Positions 37,432 to 45,164 of a stretch of DNA of 64,000 nt are shown in pieces. Location: contig NZ_QPNC01000011.1 of assembly GCF_003386285.1 (NCBI RefSeq), forward strand, positions 124,001-188,000, in the 5' to 3' direction. Position numbers and translations under genes: made by a program. A model generated the notes under the pieces. The model did no database searches and had not been told where the DNA came from. It saw only the letters and a list, made by a program, of their open reading frames with translations. Source of the stretch: Nocardiopsis sp. FIRDI 009 (lineage in GTDB: Bacteria; Actinomycetota; Actinomycetes; Streptosporangiales; Streptosporangiaceae). Each line of letters starts with the position of its first letter. Position 1 is the stretch's first letter.

Positions 37432-37995
37432 ATGTCGAGTGCAGGGGGCGGCGTGAGACGCCGCGTACCGGGTGCCGTCGCCGTGGGGGCCGCCGCCCTC
37501 CTGGCCGTCACGGCCTGCGGGGGGACGGAGGAGCCCGCCGCGCCGGAGGCCGCCGCCGACCACGCGGCCGAGCGGGGCACCGCCGAGGCCGGGGACCTGC
37601 GGATCTCCGGCGCCTGGATGCCCGAGCCCGCCAATCCGGAGGTGGGCGCGGTCTACCTGCGCGTGGAGAACGGAGCCGAGGCCGACGACGCGATCACGGC
37701 GGTGACCGCCGACGCCTCCGACGACGCGGACCTGTACACCACCGAGACCACCGACTCCGGGGCCTCGATGATGCGCGCCGTCGAGGAGATCCCCGTCCCC
37801 GGCGGCGGCGCGACGGAGCTGATGGCGGGCGGTTACCACGTGATGGTGAACGACCTGCCCGAGCCGCTCGCCGTGGGGGACGAGGTCGTCCTCACCCTGA
37901 CCTTCGCCAGCGAGCACGAGGTGGAGGTCACCGCGCCCGTCCAGCCGATGACCGCCGGGGACGGCGGGGAGGACGCGCACGAGGGTCACCACTGA
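37432..37995 (+). CDS. PCu(A)C-like copper chaperone lipoprotein with an altered metal motif
   Basis: A 187-residue lipoprotein (lipobox LAVTAC, Cys29) with a PCu(A)C cupredoxin-like domain from about 54 to 172. Family motifs WMPEPANPEVGAVYLRV and GGYHVMVNDL are clear. The usual copper motif H-x10-M-x21-H-x-M is incomplete: Met113/114, His136 and Met138 are present, but the first His is replaced by Tyr102 (DLYTTET). A His-rich tail (EDAHEGHH) ends the protein and might compensate. It follows the DyP gene by 104 nt and precedes a terminator. Confidence 0.88.
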   Translation: MSSAGGGVRRRVPGAVAVGAAALLAVTACGGTEEPAAPEAAADHAAERGTAEAGDLRISGAWMPEPANPEVGAVYLRVENGAEADDAITAVTADASDDADLYTTETTDSGASMMRAVEEIPVPGGGATELMAGGYHVMVNDLPEPLAVGDEVVLTLTFASEHEVEVTAPVQPMTAGDGGEDAHEGHH

Positions 37996-37998
37996 GTT

Positions 37999-38029
37999 CA
38001 CCGCGGCCCCGGTGCGGAGGGCCGCGGTG
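37999..38029 (+). terminator. Terminator of the copper/DyP operon
   Basis: An 11-bp perfect stem, CACCGCGGCCC with GGGCCGCGGTG, around a 9-nt loop lies 3 nt after the PCu(A)C-like stop. Confidence 0.75.
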
Positions 38030-38048
38030 GGGGGCGATGACGGAGCTG

Positions 38049-38096
38049 CCCGTGGCGCGTCCGTGGCGGCCTCGGCGGTCACGGAGGCGCCACGGG
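38049..38096. promoter_or_regulatory. Long interrupted dyad before the metal ABC transporter
   Basis: CCCGTGGCGC (38049-38058) pairs perfectly with GCGCCACGGG (38087-38096), and a CCGTG/CACGG inner pair extends it. It could be a second terminator or a leader structure. No Zur- or MntR-type box is visible in 37996-38214, so metal regulation of the ABC genes is not shown. Confidence 0.4.
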
Positions 38097-38214
38097 GAGC
38101 GTCGCCCCGGGCGCGCGTCCGTACCGATCCCGTGATGTCAGGATTCGGGAACTCCGGGCGGTGTCCCGACGACTCCTGTCGGGAAGGAACCGTCCAGCGG
38201 AAGGCGGGTGCGGC

Positions 38215-38859
38215 GTGCCACCACCGGGAGCCGGGATCCGGATCGAATCGCTGACCTGCGACCACGGGCCGGTGCGGGCCGTGGACGGGGTCGACCTCGA
38301 CATCCGGGCGGGGAGCCGGGTCGCCCTGGTCGGCACGAACGGCTCGGGCAAGTCCACCCTGGTCCGCGCGGTCCTCGGACTGCACCGGCCCTCCCGGGGG
38401 ACCGTCGCCGTCGACGGGCACGTCGCCCGCACCGCCCGGGACTGGGCACGGCGCCGACGCGAGTGCGCGTGGATCCCGCAACGCCAGTCGGCCGGGTCCT
38501 TCCCCCTCCTGGTCCGCGAACTCCTGGACGGCGGCGGACGCGGCACGGAGTCCGCCCGCGACGCCGCCGCCGACCTGGGCGTCGGCCACCTCCTGGACCG
38601 GCCGGTCGCCACCCTCTCCGGCGGGCAGCTCCAGCGCGTGCACCTGGCGCGCGTGATCGGCCGTGTCGCGGCCGGAGCCGGTGTGGTCCTGGCCGACGAA
38701 CCGACCGCCGCCCTCGACTTCGACGCCCGCCGCGACGCCGCCCGCCACCTGCTCTGCCTGGGGGTCACGACCCTGGTCGTCACCCACGACCCCGACCTGG
38801 CGGCCGACTGCGACCGGAGACTGGAGATGGCGGCGGGCCGACTCCGGGAGGTCGCGTGA
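38215..38859 (+). CDS. Metal ABC transporter ATP-binding protein
   Basis: A 214-residue ABC ATPase: Walker A GTNGSGKST, Q-loop around WIPQRQSAGSFP, signature LSGGQLQRVHLAR, Walker B VVLADEPTAALDF and switch His in VVTHDPD. It fits the Zn/Mn importer (ZnuC/MntB) group by its neighbours. The GTG at 38215 has a GGAAGG 10 nt upstream; the frame is open to a GTG at 38161, which would add an unconserved basic segment. The stop overlaps the permease start (GTGA). Confidence 0.88.
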   Translation: MPPPGAGIRIESLTCDHGPVRAVDGVDLDIRAGSRVALVGTNGSGKSTLVRAVLGLHRPSRGTVAVDGHVARTARDWARRRRECAWIPQRQSAGSFPLLVRELLDGGGRGTESARDAAADLGVGHLLDRPVATLSGGQLQRVHLARVIGRVAAGAGVVLADEPTAALDFDARRDAARHLLCLGVTTLVVTHDPDLAADCDRRLEMAAGRLREVA

Positions 38860-39716
38860 TCGACGCGGACACCCTCGCCGCCCTCCTGGCCATGCCCGCC
38901 GTCCAACGCGCCGCCCTGGGCCTGTTCCTGGGCGCGGTCGGCCTCCCCCTGGTCGGGGTGGTCATCGTCGGGCTGGACATCATGCCGGTCCGCTTCGCGA
39001 TGATGCACGTCGCCCTGCTGGGGATCGCCGTCGGCCTGCTCACCGGGGCCGACCCCACCCTGTGCGCGCTGGTGGCCTGCGCGTGCGCCGGAGCGGCGGT
39101 CAGCCCCCTGGCCGACCGGCCGGGCGGCCTCTCCGGCGGCATGGGGCTGCTGATGAGCCTGGCCATGGCCGCGGCCCTGCTGCTCATCGCGGTCTCGGGC
39201 ACCAACGCCGCCAGCGCCTTCGCTCTGCTGTGGGGCTCGATCCTGTCGGTGCGCACCGTCGACCTGGTCATCCTCGGCTGTCTGGCGGTGCTCGTGCCCG
39301 GACTCCTCGTCCGCTTCCGCCGCCAGCTCGCCCTGCTCCTGCACGACCGCGAACTCGCACTGGTCAGCGGCGTGCGCGTCCGTTGGTTCACCCTCGTCCT
39401 GCTGGTGATCGTCGCCGTCGCCGTGGCCGGGGCGATCCGGCTGACCGGCGCGCTGCTGGTCGACGCGCTCACCATCCTGCCCGCCCTGGCCGCGCGCCGG
39501 CTGGGCTCCTCCCTGACCTCGATCGCGGCCTGGGCCGTGGTGTGTGGTCTGGTCAGCACGGCCGTCGGCTTCGCCCTGGCGCTCCTCCTCGACCTGCCCC
39601 CCGGGCCGGTCCTGGTCCTGACGGCCGGGCTCCTCGCCGTGGCCGCCCACCTCCTCCCCGAAAGGACACACCGCGCATGGCACCGCACCCCGCACTCCTC
39701 CGACCCCTCGTCCTGA
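38856..39716 (+). CDS. Metal ABC transporter permease
   Basis: A 286-residue membrane protein of the ABC-3 (ZnuB/MntC) family with eight or so helices. LVGVVIVGLDIMPVRFAMMH, SAFALLWGSILSV and IRLTGALLVDALTILPALAA are recognisable family segments, the last being the EAA-like coupling region. It starts by GTGA overlap with the ATPase. Its last 40 nt overlap the start of the binding-protein gene in another frame. Confidence 0.88.
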   Translation: MIDADTLAALLAMPAVQRAALGLFLGAVGLPLVGVVIVGLDIMPVRFAMMHVALLGIAVGLLTGADPTLCALVACACAGAAVSPLADRPGGLSGGMGLLMSLAMAAALLLIAVSGTNAASAFALLWGSILSVRTVDLVILGCLAVLVPGLLVRFRRQLALLLHDRELALVSGVRVRWFTLVLLVIVAVAVAGAIRLTGALLVDALTILPALAARRLGSSLTSIAAWAVVCGLVSTAVGFALALLLDLPPGPVLVLTAGLLAVAAHLLPERTHRAWHRTPHSSDPSS

Positions 39717-40552
39717 GCTGCGCCGCGCTGCTGCTCACCGGCTGCGCCGCGGGCACGGACACGGGCGACGACGCGGAGGGCTCCGACGGCCCCGCCGCCG
39801 AGGGGCCCGTGATCGTGGCGACCACCACCTGGCAGGGGGCGTTCGCGACCGCCGCCGGGGCCGAGGACGTCACGGTGATCGTGCCCGCCGACGTCCAGCA
39901 CGCCCCCGAGTACGAGCCCGCACCCTCCGACCTGGCAGCCGTGGCCGAGGCGGACTATGTGCTCTACAGCCCCTTCGAGCCGTTCGCCCAGCAGATCACG
40001 GACGCGGCGGGCGGCGACGCGCGCACGGTCGAGGTGGAACTGGACAACTCCCCGGACACCATCGCCGCCGAGGTCGCCCGCCTGGGTGGGCTGTTCGGCA
40101 CCTCCGAGGCCGCCGAGGAGTGGCTGTCCACCTTCGACGAGGAGCGCGAGCGGATCGCCGAGGACCTCGCCGGTCGGTGGCCGGACGGCGCGGCCCCGCG
40201 CGCCGTCGCGCAGGTCTACGCCGCCTGGGCCGCCGAACTCGCCGGGGCGGAACTGGTCGGGACCTACGGCCCAGAGCAGCTGGGCGCGTCCGACGTGGCC
40301 GGGCTGGCCGGGGCCGAGCCCGCGTTCGTGTTCGAGAACACGCACATGTCGACGGGCCGGGTGCTGCCCGACTCCGACGCCCTCCAGATCGGTGTGGTCA
40401 ACTACCCCGGCGAGGACCTGGACCTGATCGCACTGTACGAGGCCAACGCGCACACCATCGCCGAGGCGTTCGCGGGCCGCGAGGTCGACCCCGGTTCCGG
40501 CGGCCGCGGCGGTGACCACGGTGACCACGGGGCCGGGGACTCCGAGGGGTAG
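39677..40552 (+). CDS. Metal ABC transporter substrate-binding lipoprotein
   Basis: A 291-residue lipoprotein (lipobox LLTGC, Cys23) of the cluster A-I metal-binding type. Typical ligand regions are present: the first His in PADVQHAPEYEPAPSDL, Glu and His in FENTHMSTGR, and a C-terminal acidic ligand region. The tail is a short His/Asp-rich stretch (GGDHGDHGAGD), as in zinc-specific members. Zinc is favoured over manganese by that tail, but the assignment is inference. The ATG lies inside the permease end. Confidence 0.85.
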   Translation: MAPHPALLRPLVLSCAALLLTGCAAGTDTGDDAEGSDGPAAEGPVIVATTTWQGAFATAAGAEDVTVIVPADVQHAPEYEPAPSDLAAVAEADYVLYSPFEPFAQQITDAAGGDARTVEVELDNSPDTIAAEVARLGGLFGTSEAAEEWLSTFDEERERIAEDLAGRWPDGAAPRAVAQVYAAWAAELAGAELVGTYGPEQLGASDVAGLAGAEPAFVFENTHMSTGRVLPDSDALQIGVVNYPGEDLDLIALYEANAHTIAEAFAGREVDPGSGGRGGDHGDHGAGDSEG

Positions 40553-40568
40553 GCCGCTCCCGGCCGGG

Positions 40569-40598
40569 CCGGTGGGGTGGGGCCGTCCACCCCGCCGG
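40569..40598. terminator. Bidirectional terminator between the metal ABC and acyl-CoA genes
   Basis: CCGGTGGGGTGG pairs with CCACCCCGCCGG (12 bp, one G-T) around a 6-nt loop, between two convergent genes. Confidence 0.7.
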
Positions 40599-40638
40599 CG
40601 GCGGTCCCCGCGACGGCGCGCCCGGGCGCCGCGCGCGG

Positions 40639-42246
40639 TCAGTCGACGAGAGCGCGCAGGGCGTCGCGGTCCACCTTGCCCGCGGCGGTCAGGGGCAGCC
40701 GACCCACCCGCAGGACCCGCTCCGGGCACTTGAACGGGTCCAGCCCGCCCTCCTTGAGGTGGACGGCCAACGCCGCGACGTCCGGCGGTTCCGTTCCGCC
40801 GCGCGGCACCAGGGCCGCGACCAGCCGCTCACCCATGAGCGGGTCCGGGGTCCCGAAGCAGCAGGCGTCCGCCACGGCCGGGTGGGTGCGCACGGCGGAC
40901 TCCACCTCGGCCGGGCTGATGTTGGCGCCGCCCCGGATCACCACGTCCTTGAGCCGTCCGACCACCCGCAGCAGACCCCGCTCGTCCAGGACGCCCAGGT
41001 CTCCGGTGCGCACCCACCCGTCGGCGGTGCGGTGGCGCTCGTCGGCCCCGTCCCCGCCGACGTGGCACAGCGGGGACATCGGGCCCAGTGCGACGATCTC
41101 GCCGGTCGCGCCCGCGGCCACGTCCCGGCCGTCGGCGTCCACCACGCGGATGGACACGACCCCGGGGTCGGGCCGTCCCGCCGGACGGCCGGGGCCGGAC
41201 TCGTCGCACGGGTCGCCGTCCAGGCCGGTGTGGCAGTTGACGCCGTCCGCCGACCCGTAGAGGTTGACCACGGGACCGCCGAAGACCTTGCGCGCCCGCC
41301 GCGCCGTGTCGGGGTCCAGCGGCGCCCCGCCCAGGACCAGGACCGCGCCGTCGCCGGGGCGGGGGCAGCGGTTCAGGTCGAGCATCATGCGGATCATCGT
41401 GGGCACGCCGAGCACGTGGGTCGGGTGGTGGTCGGCGATCGTCGCCAGTGCGCGGTCCGCGTCGAAGTGGTCGTTGAGCAGCAGTGTTCCGCCGTGCCGG
41501 GCCAGGACCACCGAGGTGGCGTTGCTGCCGAAGGCCGATCCGAGCGGGACCAGGAAGTGCGCCCGGAGGGGGTCGGCGCCCCGTCGCAGGGAGGCCACGA
41601 AGTTACCGCGGCCGCCCGCGAGCGCGTCGTGGGAGTAGGCGACCATCTTGGGCTGGGCCTCCGAGCCGGAGGAGACCAGGATCCGGGCGGCGGAGGAGGC
41701 GTCCACCTCGGGCAGGTCGGACTCGTCGGCGGGGGAAACGGTCGCCGACAGGAGCCGCCCCCGGCCGTCCACGCCCACCGCCCAGCGCAGGTCGGGCAGG
41801 CGGGGACGCAGCGCCTCGGCGGTCCGCAGCGGGGAGCGGCCCCGGTGCTCGGTCGCGGCCACGAGGAGCACCGCGCCGGAGCCGCGCAGCAGGGCCTCGA
41901 CCTCCGAGGAGCCGCGCCCCACCGGGAAGGGCAGCGCCACGGCGCCGACCGCCGCGATCGCCAGTTCGGTGGCCACCGCGGCCGCCTGGTTGGGCAGCTG
42001 GACGGCCACGACCTCGCCGGGGCGCACGCCCAGGCGTGTCAGCGCCCCGGCCACGCTCAGGACCTCGCGGTGCAGGGCCGCGTACGTCACCCGCCCGTGG
42101 TCGTCCACGACGGCGTCCCGGTCGGGGTGGGCCAGGGCGACGGTGCGGAACAGCTGGTAGACGCCCATGCCGAGGTAGTGGCCCTCGTCCCGCCACCGTG
42201 CGCGCAGGTGCGCCGGGACCAGGTCGGGGAAGGTACGGGGCGTCAT
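40639..42246 (-). CDS. Acyl-CoA synthetase (AMP-forming)
   Basis: A 535-residue ANL-superfamily ligase. The phosphate-binding P-loop is present but unusual (LVSSGSEAQPKMVAYSH; most members have YTSGTTGxPK). Other motifs are standard: NLYGSADG, GWVRTGDLG, GRLKDVVIRGGANISPAEVE and the C-terminal catalytic Lys in LTAAGKVDRD. Residue spacing fits a medium- or aryl-acid ligase; the substrate is not evident. It starts by ATGA overlap with the upstream CoA-transferase, so the two are one operon. Confidence 0.9.
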   Translation of the reverse strand: MTPRTFPDLVPAHLRARWRDEGHYLGMGVYQLFRTVALAHPDRDAVVDDHGRVTYAALHREVLSVAGALTRLGVRPGEVVAVQLPNQAAAVATELAIAAVGAVALPFPVGRGSSEVEALLRGSGAVLLVAATEHRGRSPLRTAEALRPRLPDLRWAVGVDGRGRLLSATVSPADESDLPEVDASSAARILVSSGSEAQPKMVAYSHDALAGGRGNFVASLRRGADPLRAHFLVPLGSAFGSNATSVVLARHGGTLLLNDHFDADRALATIADHHPTHVLGVPTMIRMMLDLNRCPRPGDGAVLVLGGAPLDPDTARRARKVFGGPVVNLYGSADGVNCHTGLDGDPCDESGPGRPAGRPDPGVVSIRVVDADGRDVAAGATGEIVALGPMSPLCHVGGDGADERHRTADGWVRTGDLGVLDERGLLRVVGRLKDVVIRGGANISPAEVESAVRTHPAVADACCFGTPDPLMGERLVAALVPRGGTEPPDVAALAVHLKEGGLDPFKCPERVLRVGRLPLTAAGKVDRDALRALVD

Positions 42247-43859
42247 GAGGTCCTCCACGGGGAGTCGACCGCCAGGAGCCCGTCGGCGGTGCGGGAGAGC
42301 AGCGGGCCCAGGCGCGGGTCGTGTTCGAGCCCGGGCAGGTCGGTGGCGACCGGGTGGCCGTCCAGGTGGGAGGTCCCGGTCCGGGGGCAGTCGTGCAGCA
42401 GGTCGGCCGCCGCGCGCAGGGAGCTCTCCACGGCCACCGCCGAACCCAGGCGCTCGCGGGTCAGCAGGGCGGCGGTCACGGCCTGGGCCCCGAGGAAGCC
42501 GCCCAGGACGTCGAGCACGGTCATCAGGGAGGCGACCGTCGTCCGGCCGGGCGTCCGCGTCGGGGCGGTGAGCCCCTCGTGCGCCTGGACCATGAAGTCC
42601 GTGCCCGGGGGCAGGCCGTCGGCGGGACCGCCCCAGCCGGAGGTGTAGGCGTACACCAGGCGCGGGTTGGCCGGGGCCAGGGCGGCGGCGTCCAGGCCGA
42701 GCCGCTCGGCGTTGCCGGGCGCCCAGTTGTGCAGGAAGACGTCGGCGTCGCGCACCAGGTCGCGCAGGTCGCGGCGGCCCCGGTCGCTCTTGATGTCCAC
42801 CTCGAGGGCGTCCTTGCCGTGGTTGAGCGCGAGCCACCGCGCGGAGAGCCCACCGCACGTCGGCGGCATACCGCGCAGCGGGTCGCCGCCGGGCGGCTCG
42901 ATCCGCACGACCGTCGCGCCGAGCGACCGGAGCAGGTGGGCGGCCAGCGGCGCCTGGATACGGCGGCCCGCCTCCAGGACGCGCAACCCGGTGAGGGGAA
43001 GCTCCCCGGGGGGCGTCGTGGGACCGGAGGGGCCGACGGTAGACGAGGTGTCGGTGGGCACGGGACGCAGCACCCAGGGCGGTCGTGCGCCGGTCTCCTC
43101 CCACGAGTGCCGGGTCGCGTCCGTGATCCGGACGAGGCCGACGCCGCCACGCTCGGCGGCGGATCGGACGTGATCCCAGGAGTGCTCGGCGGCGGCCGAC
43201 CGCAGCTCGTCGGGGAGCGGGGCACGGGCGGTCGCGTAGCGGAACTGGAAGGGGGCCCAGCCCGCGCTGACCGCGCGCCGGGGGGCGGACAGGCCGTCCC
43301 AGAAGCGGCCCCAGGGCTCGGGGGCGAGGGCCTCGATCTCGAAGTCGATCCCGTCGGCGCTGGTGAAGGTGGCGGTGCCCGGCTCCGGGGGGACGGCCTC
43401 CGCGTCGTCGGCGGCCGCGGCGGCCAGGTACTGGGCGACGGTGAGCAGGGCACACGTCTCGGCGTTGGTGCGGACGGTCGTCGCGCGGCCGGAGCGCAGG
43501 CGCAGGAGTTCGGCGGCCAGGAGGCCCGTGAGGTGGGCGGTGGCGGAGACCGTGCCGGCGTAGGCGAAGGGCAGGGGTTCGGGGGCGCCGTGGCGGCGGC
43601 CGTGGACGGCCGCGAGCCCGGCGCGGGCCTGCAGGTCGGTCTCGCCGTCGTCGTGCGCGGGCCAGTCCAGGACCGCGCGGGCGCCGCGGGGGGACGCGAG
43701 CCGGGAGGAGGCGGGGGCGCCGTCGGCCGGGGTGTCCGGCAGGTCGGCGCCCAGAGCGCGGAGCTGGCGTTCGGTGTGGTGGTGCGGATCGCCGCCTCCG
43801 TCGTGGGTCAGGCCCGTTCCCGCCAGGGGCGGTGGGGTGAGGGGAACAGTGGAGGTCAT
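42243..43859 (-). CDS. Class III (CaiB/BaiF-type) CoA-transferase with rearranged halves
   Basis: A 538-residue protein. Residues 288-490 match the N-terminal half of CaiB/BaiF proteins: LTGLRVLEAGRRIQAPLAAH, the LRSLGATVVRIEPPGGD strand, LALNHGKDALEVDIKS and the catalytic Asp421 in PPGTDFMVQAHEGL. Residues 70-250 look like a C-terminal half that instead precedes it, and they contain a second Asp-x-Gln-Ala motif (ETDLQARAGL, Asp75). Normal enzymes are about 400 residues in the opposite order, so this looks duplicated and partly permuted. Partner of the acyl-CoA ligase downstream. Confidence 0.82.
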   Translation of the reverse strand: MTSTVPLTPPPLAGTGLTHDGGGDPHHHTERQLRALGADLPDTPADGAPASSRLASPRGARAVLDWPAHDDGETDLQARAGLAAVHGRRHGAPEPLPFAYAGTVSATAHLTGLLAAELLRLRSGRATTVRTNAETCALLTVAQYLAAAAADDAEAVPPEPGTATFTSADGIDFEIEALAPEPWGRFWDGLSAPRRAVSAGWAPFQFRYATARAPLPDELRSAAAEHSWDHVRSAAERGGVGLVRITDATRHSWEETGARPPWVLRPVPTDTSSTVGPSGPTTPPGELPLTGLRVLEAGRRIQAPLAAHLLRSLGATVVRIEPPGGDPLRGMPPTCGGLSARWLALNHGKDALEVDIKSDRGRRDLRDLVRDADVFLHNWAPGNAERLGLDAAALAPANPRLVYAYTSGWGGPADGLPPGTDFMVQAHEGLTAPTRTPGRTTVASLMTVLDVLGGFLGAQAVTAALLTRERLGSAVAVESSLRAAADLLHDCPRTGTSHLDGHPVATDLPGLEHDPRLGPLLSRTADGLLAVDSPWRTS

Positions 43860-44011
43860 GGGTGTGCCTCGCGAATTCTGTCCGAAGTGGGATGGGTTGG
43901 GGGAGGATTGGGGGAACTCGTCGATCGTCCGCTTCGACCTTTCTGTCGCACAAACAGTCGCCGTCCGGGGACGGATGGTTCCCGAGCGGCTGGGAGGAGG
44001 CGACGGTGGTG

Positions 44012-45160
44012 ATGCGGCGGGAATCGTCGAACCTGGTCGAGCGGGTGCGCGACTTCGTGGTGCGGGAGGTCGAGCCCTGGGAGGACGTCCTGGACGCGGG
44101 CGGTGACCGGGCGCGGGCGCGACGCGCGGAGCTGAGGGAACATGCGGTGCGGGAGGGGCTGTGGGCGCTGCCGTTGCCCCGGGAACTCGGCGGAGGGGGC
44201 CTGGGGCTGGCCGAGTACGCGCCCGTCGCCGAGGCCGAGGGGCGCAGCGACCACGGACCGTCCGTCCTCGGGTCGGCGGCGCTGCTGGACGTGCGGACCC
44301 TCGACGAACACGCGACACCCGCCCTGCGCGAGCGCTACCTGGAGGGGCTGGTGTCGGGGCGGCTGCGGGCGTGCTTCGCGATGACCGAACCGGGTGCGCG
44401 CGGCTCGGACCCGGCCGTGATCGCGACCACCGCGACCCCGGCCCCCGGGGGATTCCGGCTGCGCGGGGCGAAGTGGTTCGTGACCGGGGCGCGCGAGGCG
44501 GACCTGGTCATCGTGGTGGCGCGCACGGGTCCGCCCGGTCCGGGCGGACGCGACGGGCTGACCGTCCTGGCGGTGCCCGCCGAGACACCCGGGGTACGGG
44601 TGGTGCGGGAGTTGCCGGTGTGGGGTGTCGGCGGGCAGTATGAGATCGCCTTCGACGACGCGCCGGTCGACGCCGACCACGTGCTGGGTGACGTGGGGGA
44701 GGGGCTGCGCGTGGCGGGCGCGCGGGTGGGGCTCGGGCGGACGCTGCGGAGCCTGCGGTGGCTCGGGCAGGCGGAGCGCGCCTTCGGGCTGCTGCTCGAC
44801 CGGGCCCGCGACACCGGACGGGGGAGCCCCGCTCTGGGGGAGTACCAGTTGGTGCGGGGGCTGGTGTTCGAGTCGCACCTGGCCCTGGCCTCCGCGCGGT
44901 CCCTGGTGGGGGCGGCCGTGTCGGCGGTGGAGGACCCCGGCGCCGATCCGGGGCGTACGGCGGTGGCCACGGCCAAGGTGGCGGCCGCGCGGGCGCTGTC
45001 GACGGTGGCCGACGCCGCCGCGCAGGTCCACGGAGCGGAGGGGTTGGGACCGGACACGCCGCTGCCCCGGTTGCAGCGGCTGGCGCGCCAGGCGCGGGTG
45101 CTGGACGGGCCCGACGAGCTGCATGTGTCGGCGGTGGCGCGGCGTTTGTTGCGCGGGTGA
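44012..45160 (+). CDS. Acyl-CoA dehydrogenase
   Basis: A 382-residue FAD flavoprotein. Family motifs are CFAMTEPGARGSDPAVI and KWFVTGAREADLVIVVART in the middle domain, and AAQVHGAEGL plus the end LDGPDELHVSAVARRLL. The FAD-binding helical C-domain is complete. The usual catalytic Glu positions are not certain. Three consecutive possible starts (GTG 44006, GTG 44009, ATG 44012) follow a GGAGGAGG; the ATG is listed. It diverges from the CoA-transferase and ligase genes, implying a shared acyl-CoA pathway, and its stop lies 4 nt from the convergent GH88-like gene. Confidence 0.88.
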   Translation: MRRESSNLVERVRDFVVREVEPWEDVLDAGGDRARARRAELREHAVREGLWALPLPRELGGGGLGLAEYAPVAEAEGRSDHGPSVLGSAALLDVRTLDEHATPALRERYLEGLVSGRLRACFAMTEPGARGSDPAVIATTATPAPGGFRLRGAKWFVTGAREADLVIVVARTGPPGPGGRDGLTVLAVPAETPGVRVVRELPVWGVGGQYEIAFDDAPVDADHVLGDVGEGLRVAGARVGLGRTLRSLRWLGQAERAFGLLLDRARDTGRGSPALGEYQLVRGLVFESHLALASARSLVGAAVSAVEDPGADPGRTAVATAKVAAARALSTVADAAAQVHGAEGLGPDTPLPRLQRLARQARVLDGPDELHVSAVARRLLRG

Positions 45161-45164
45161 GGGG

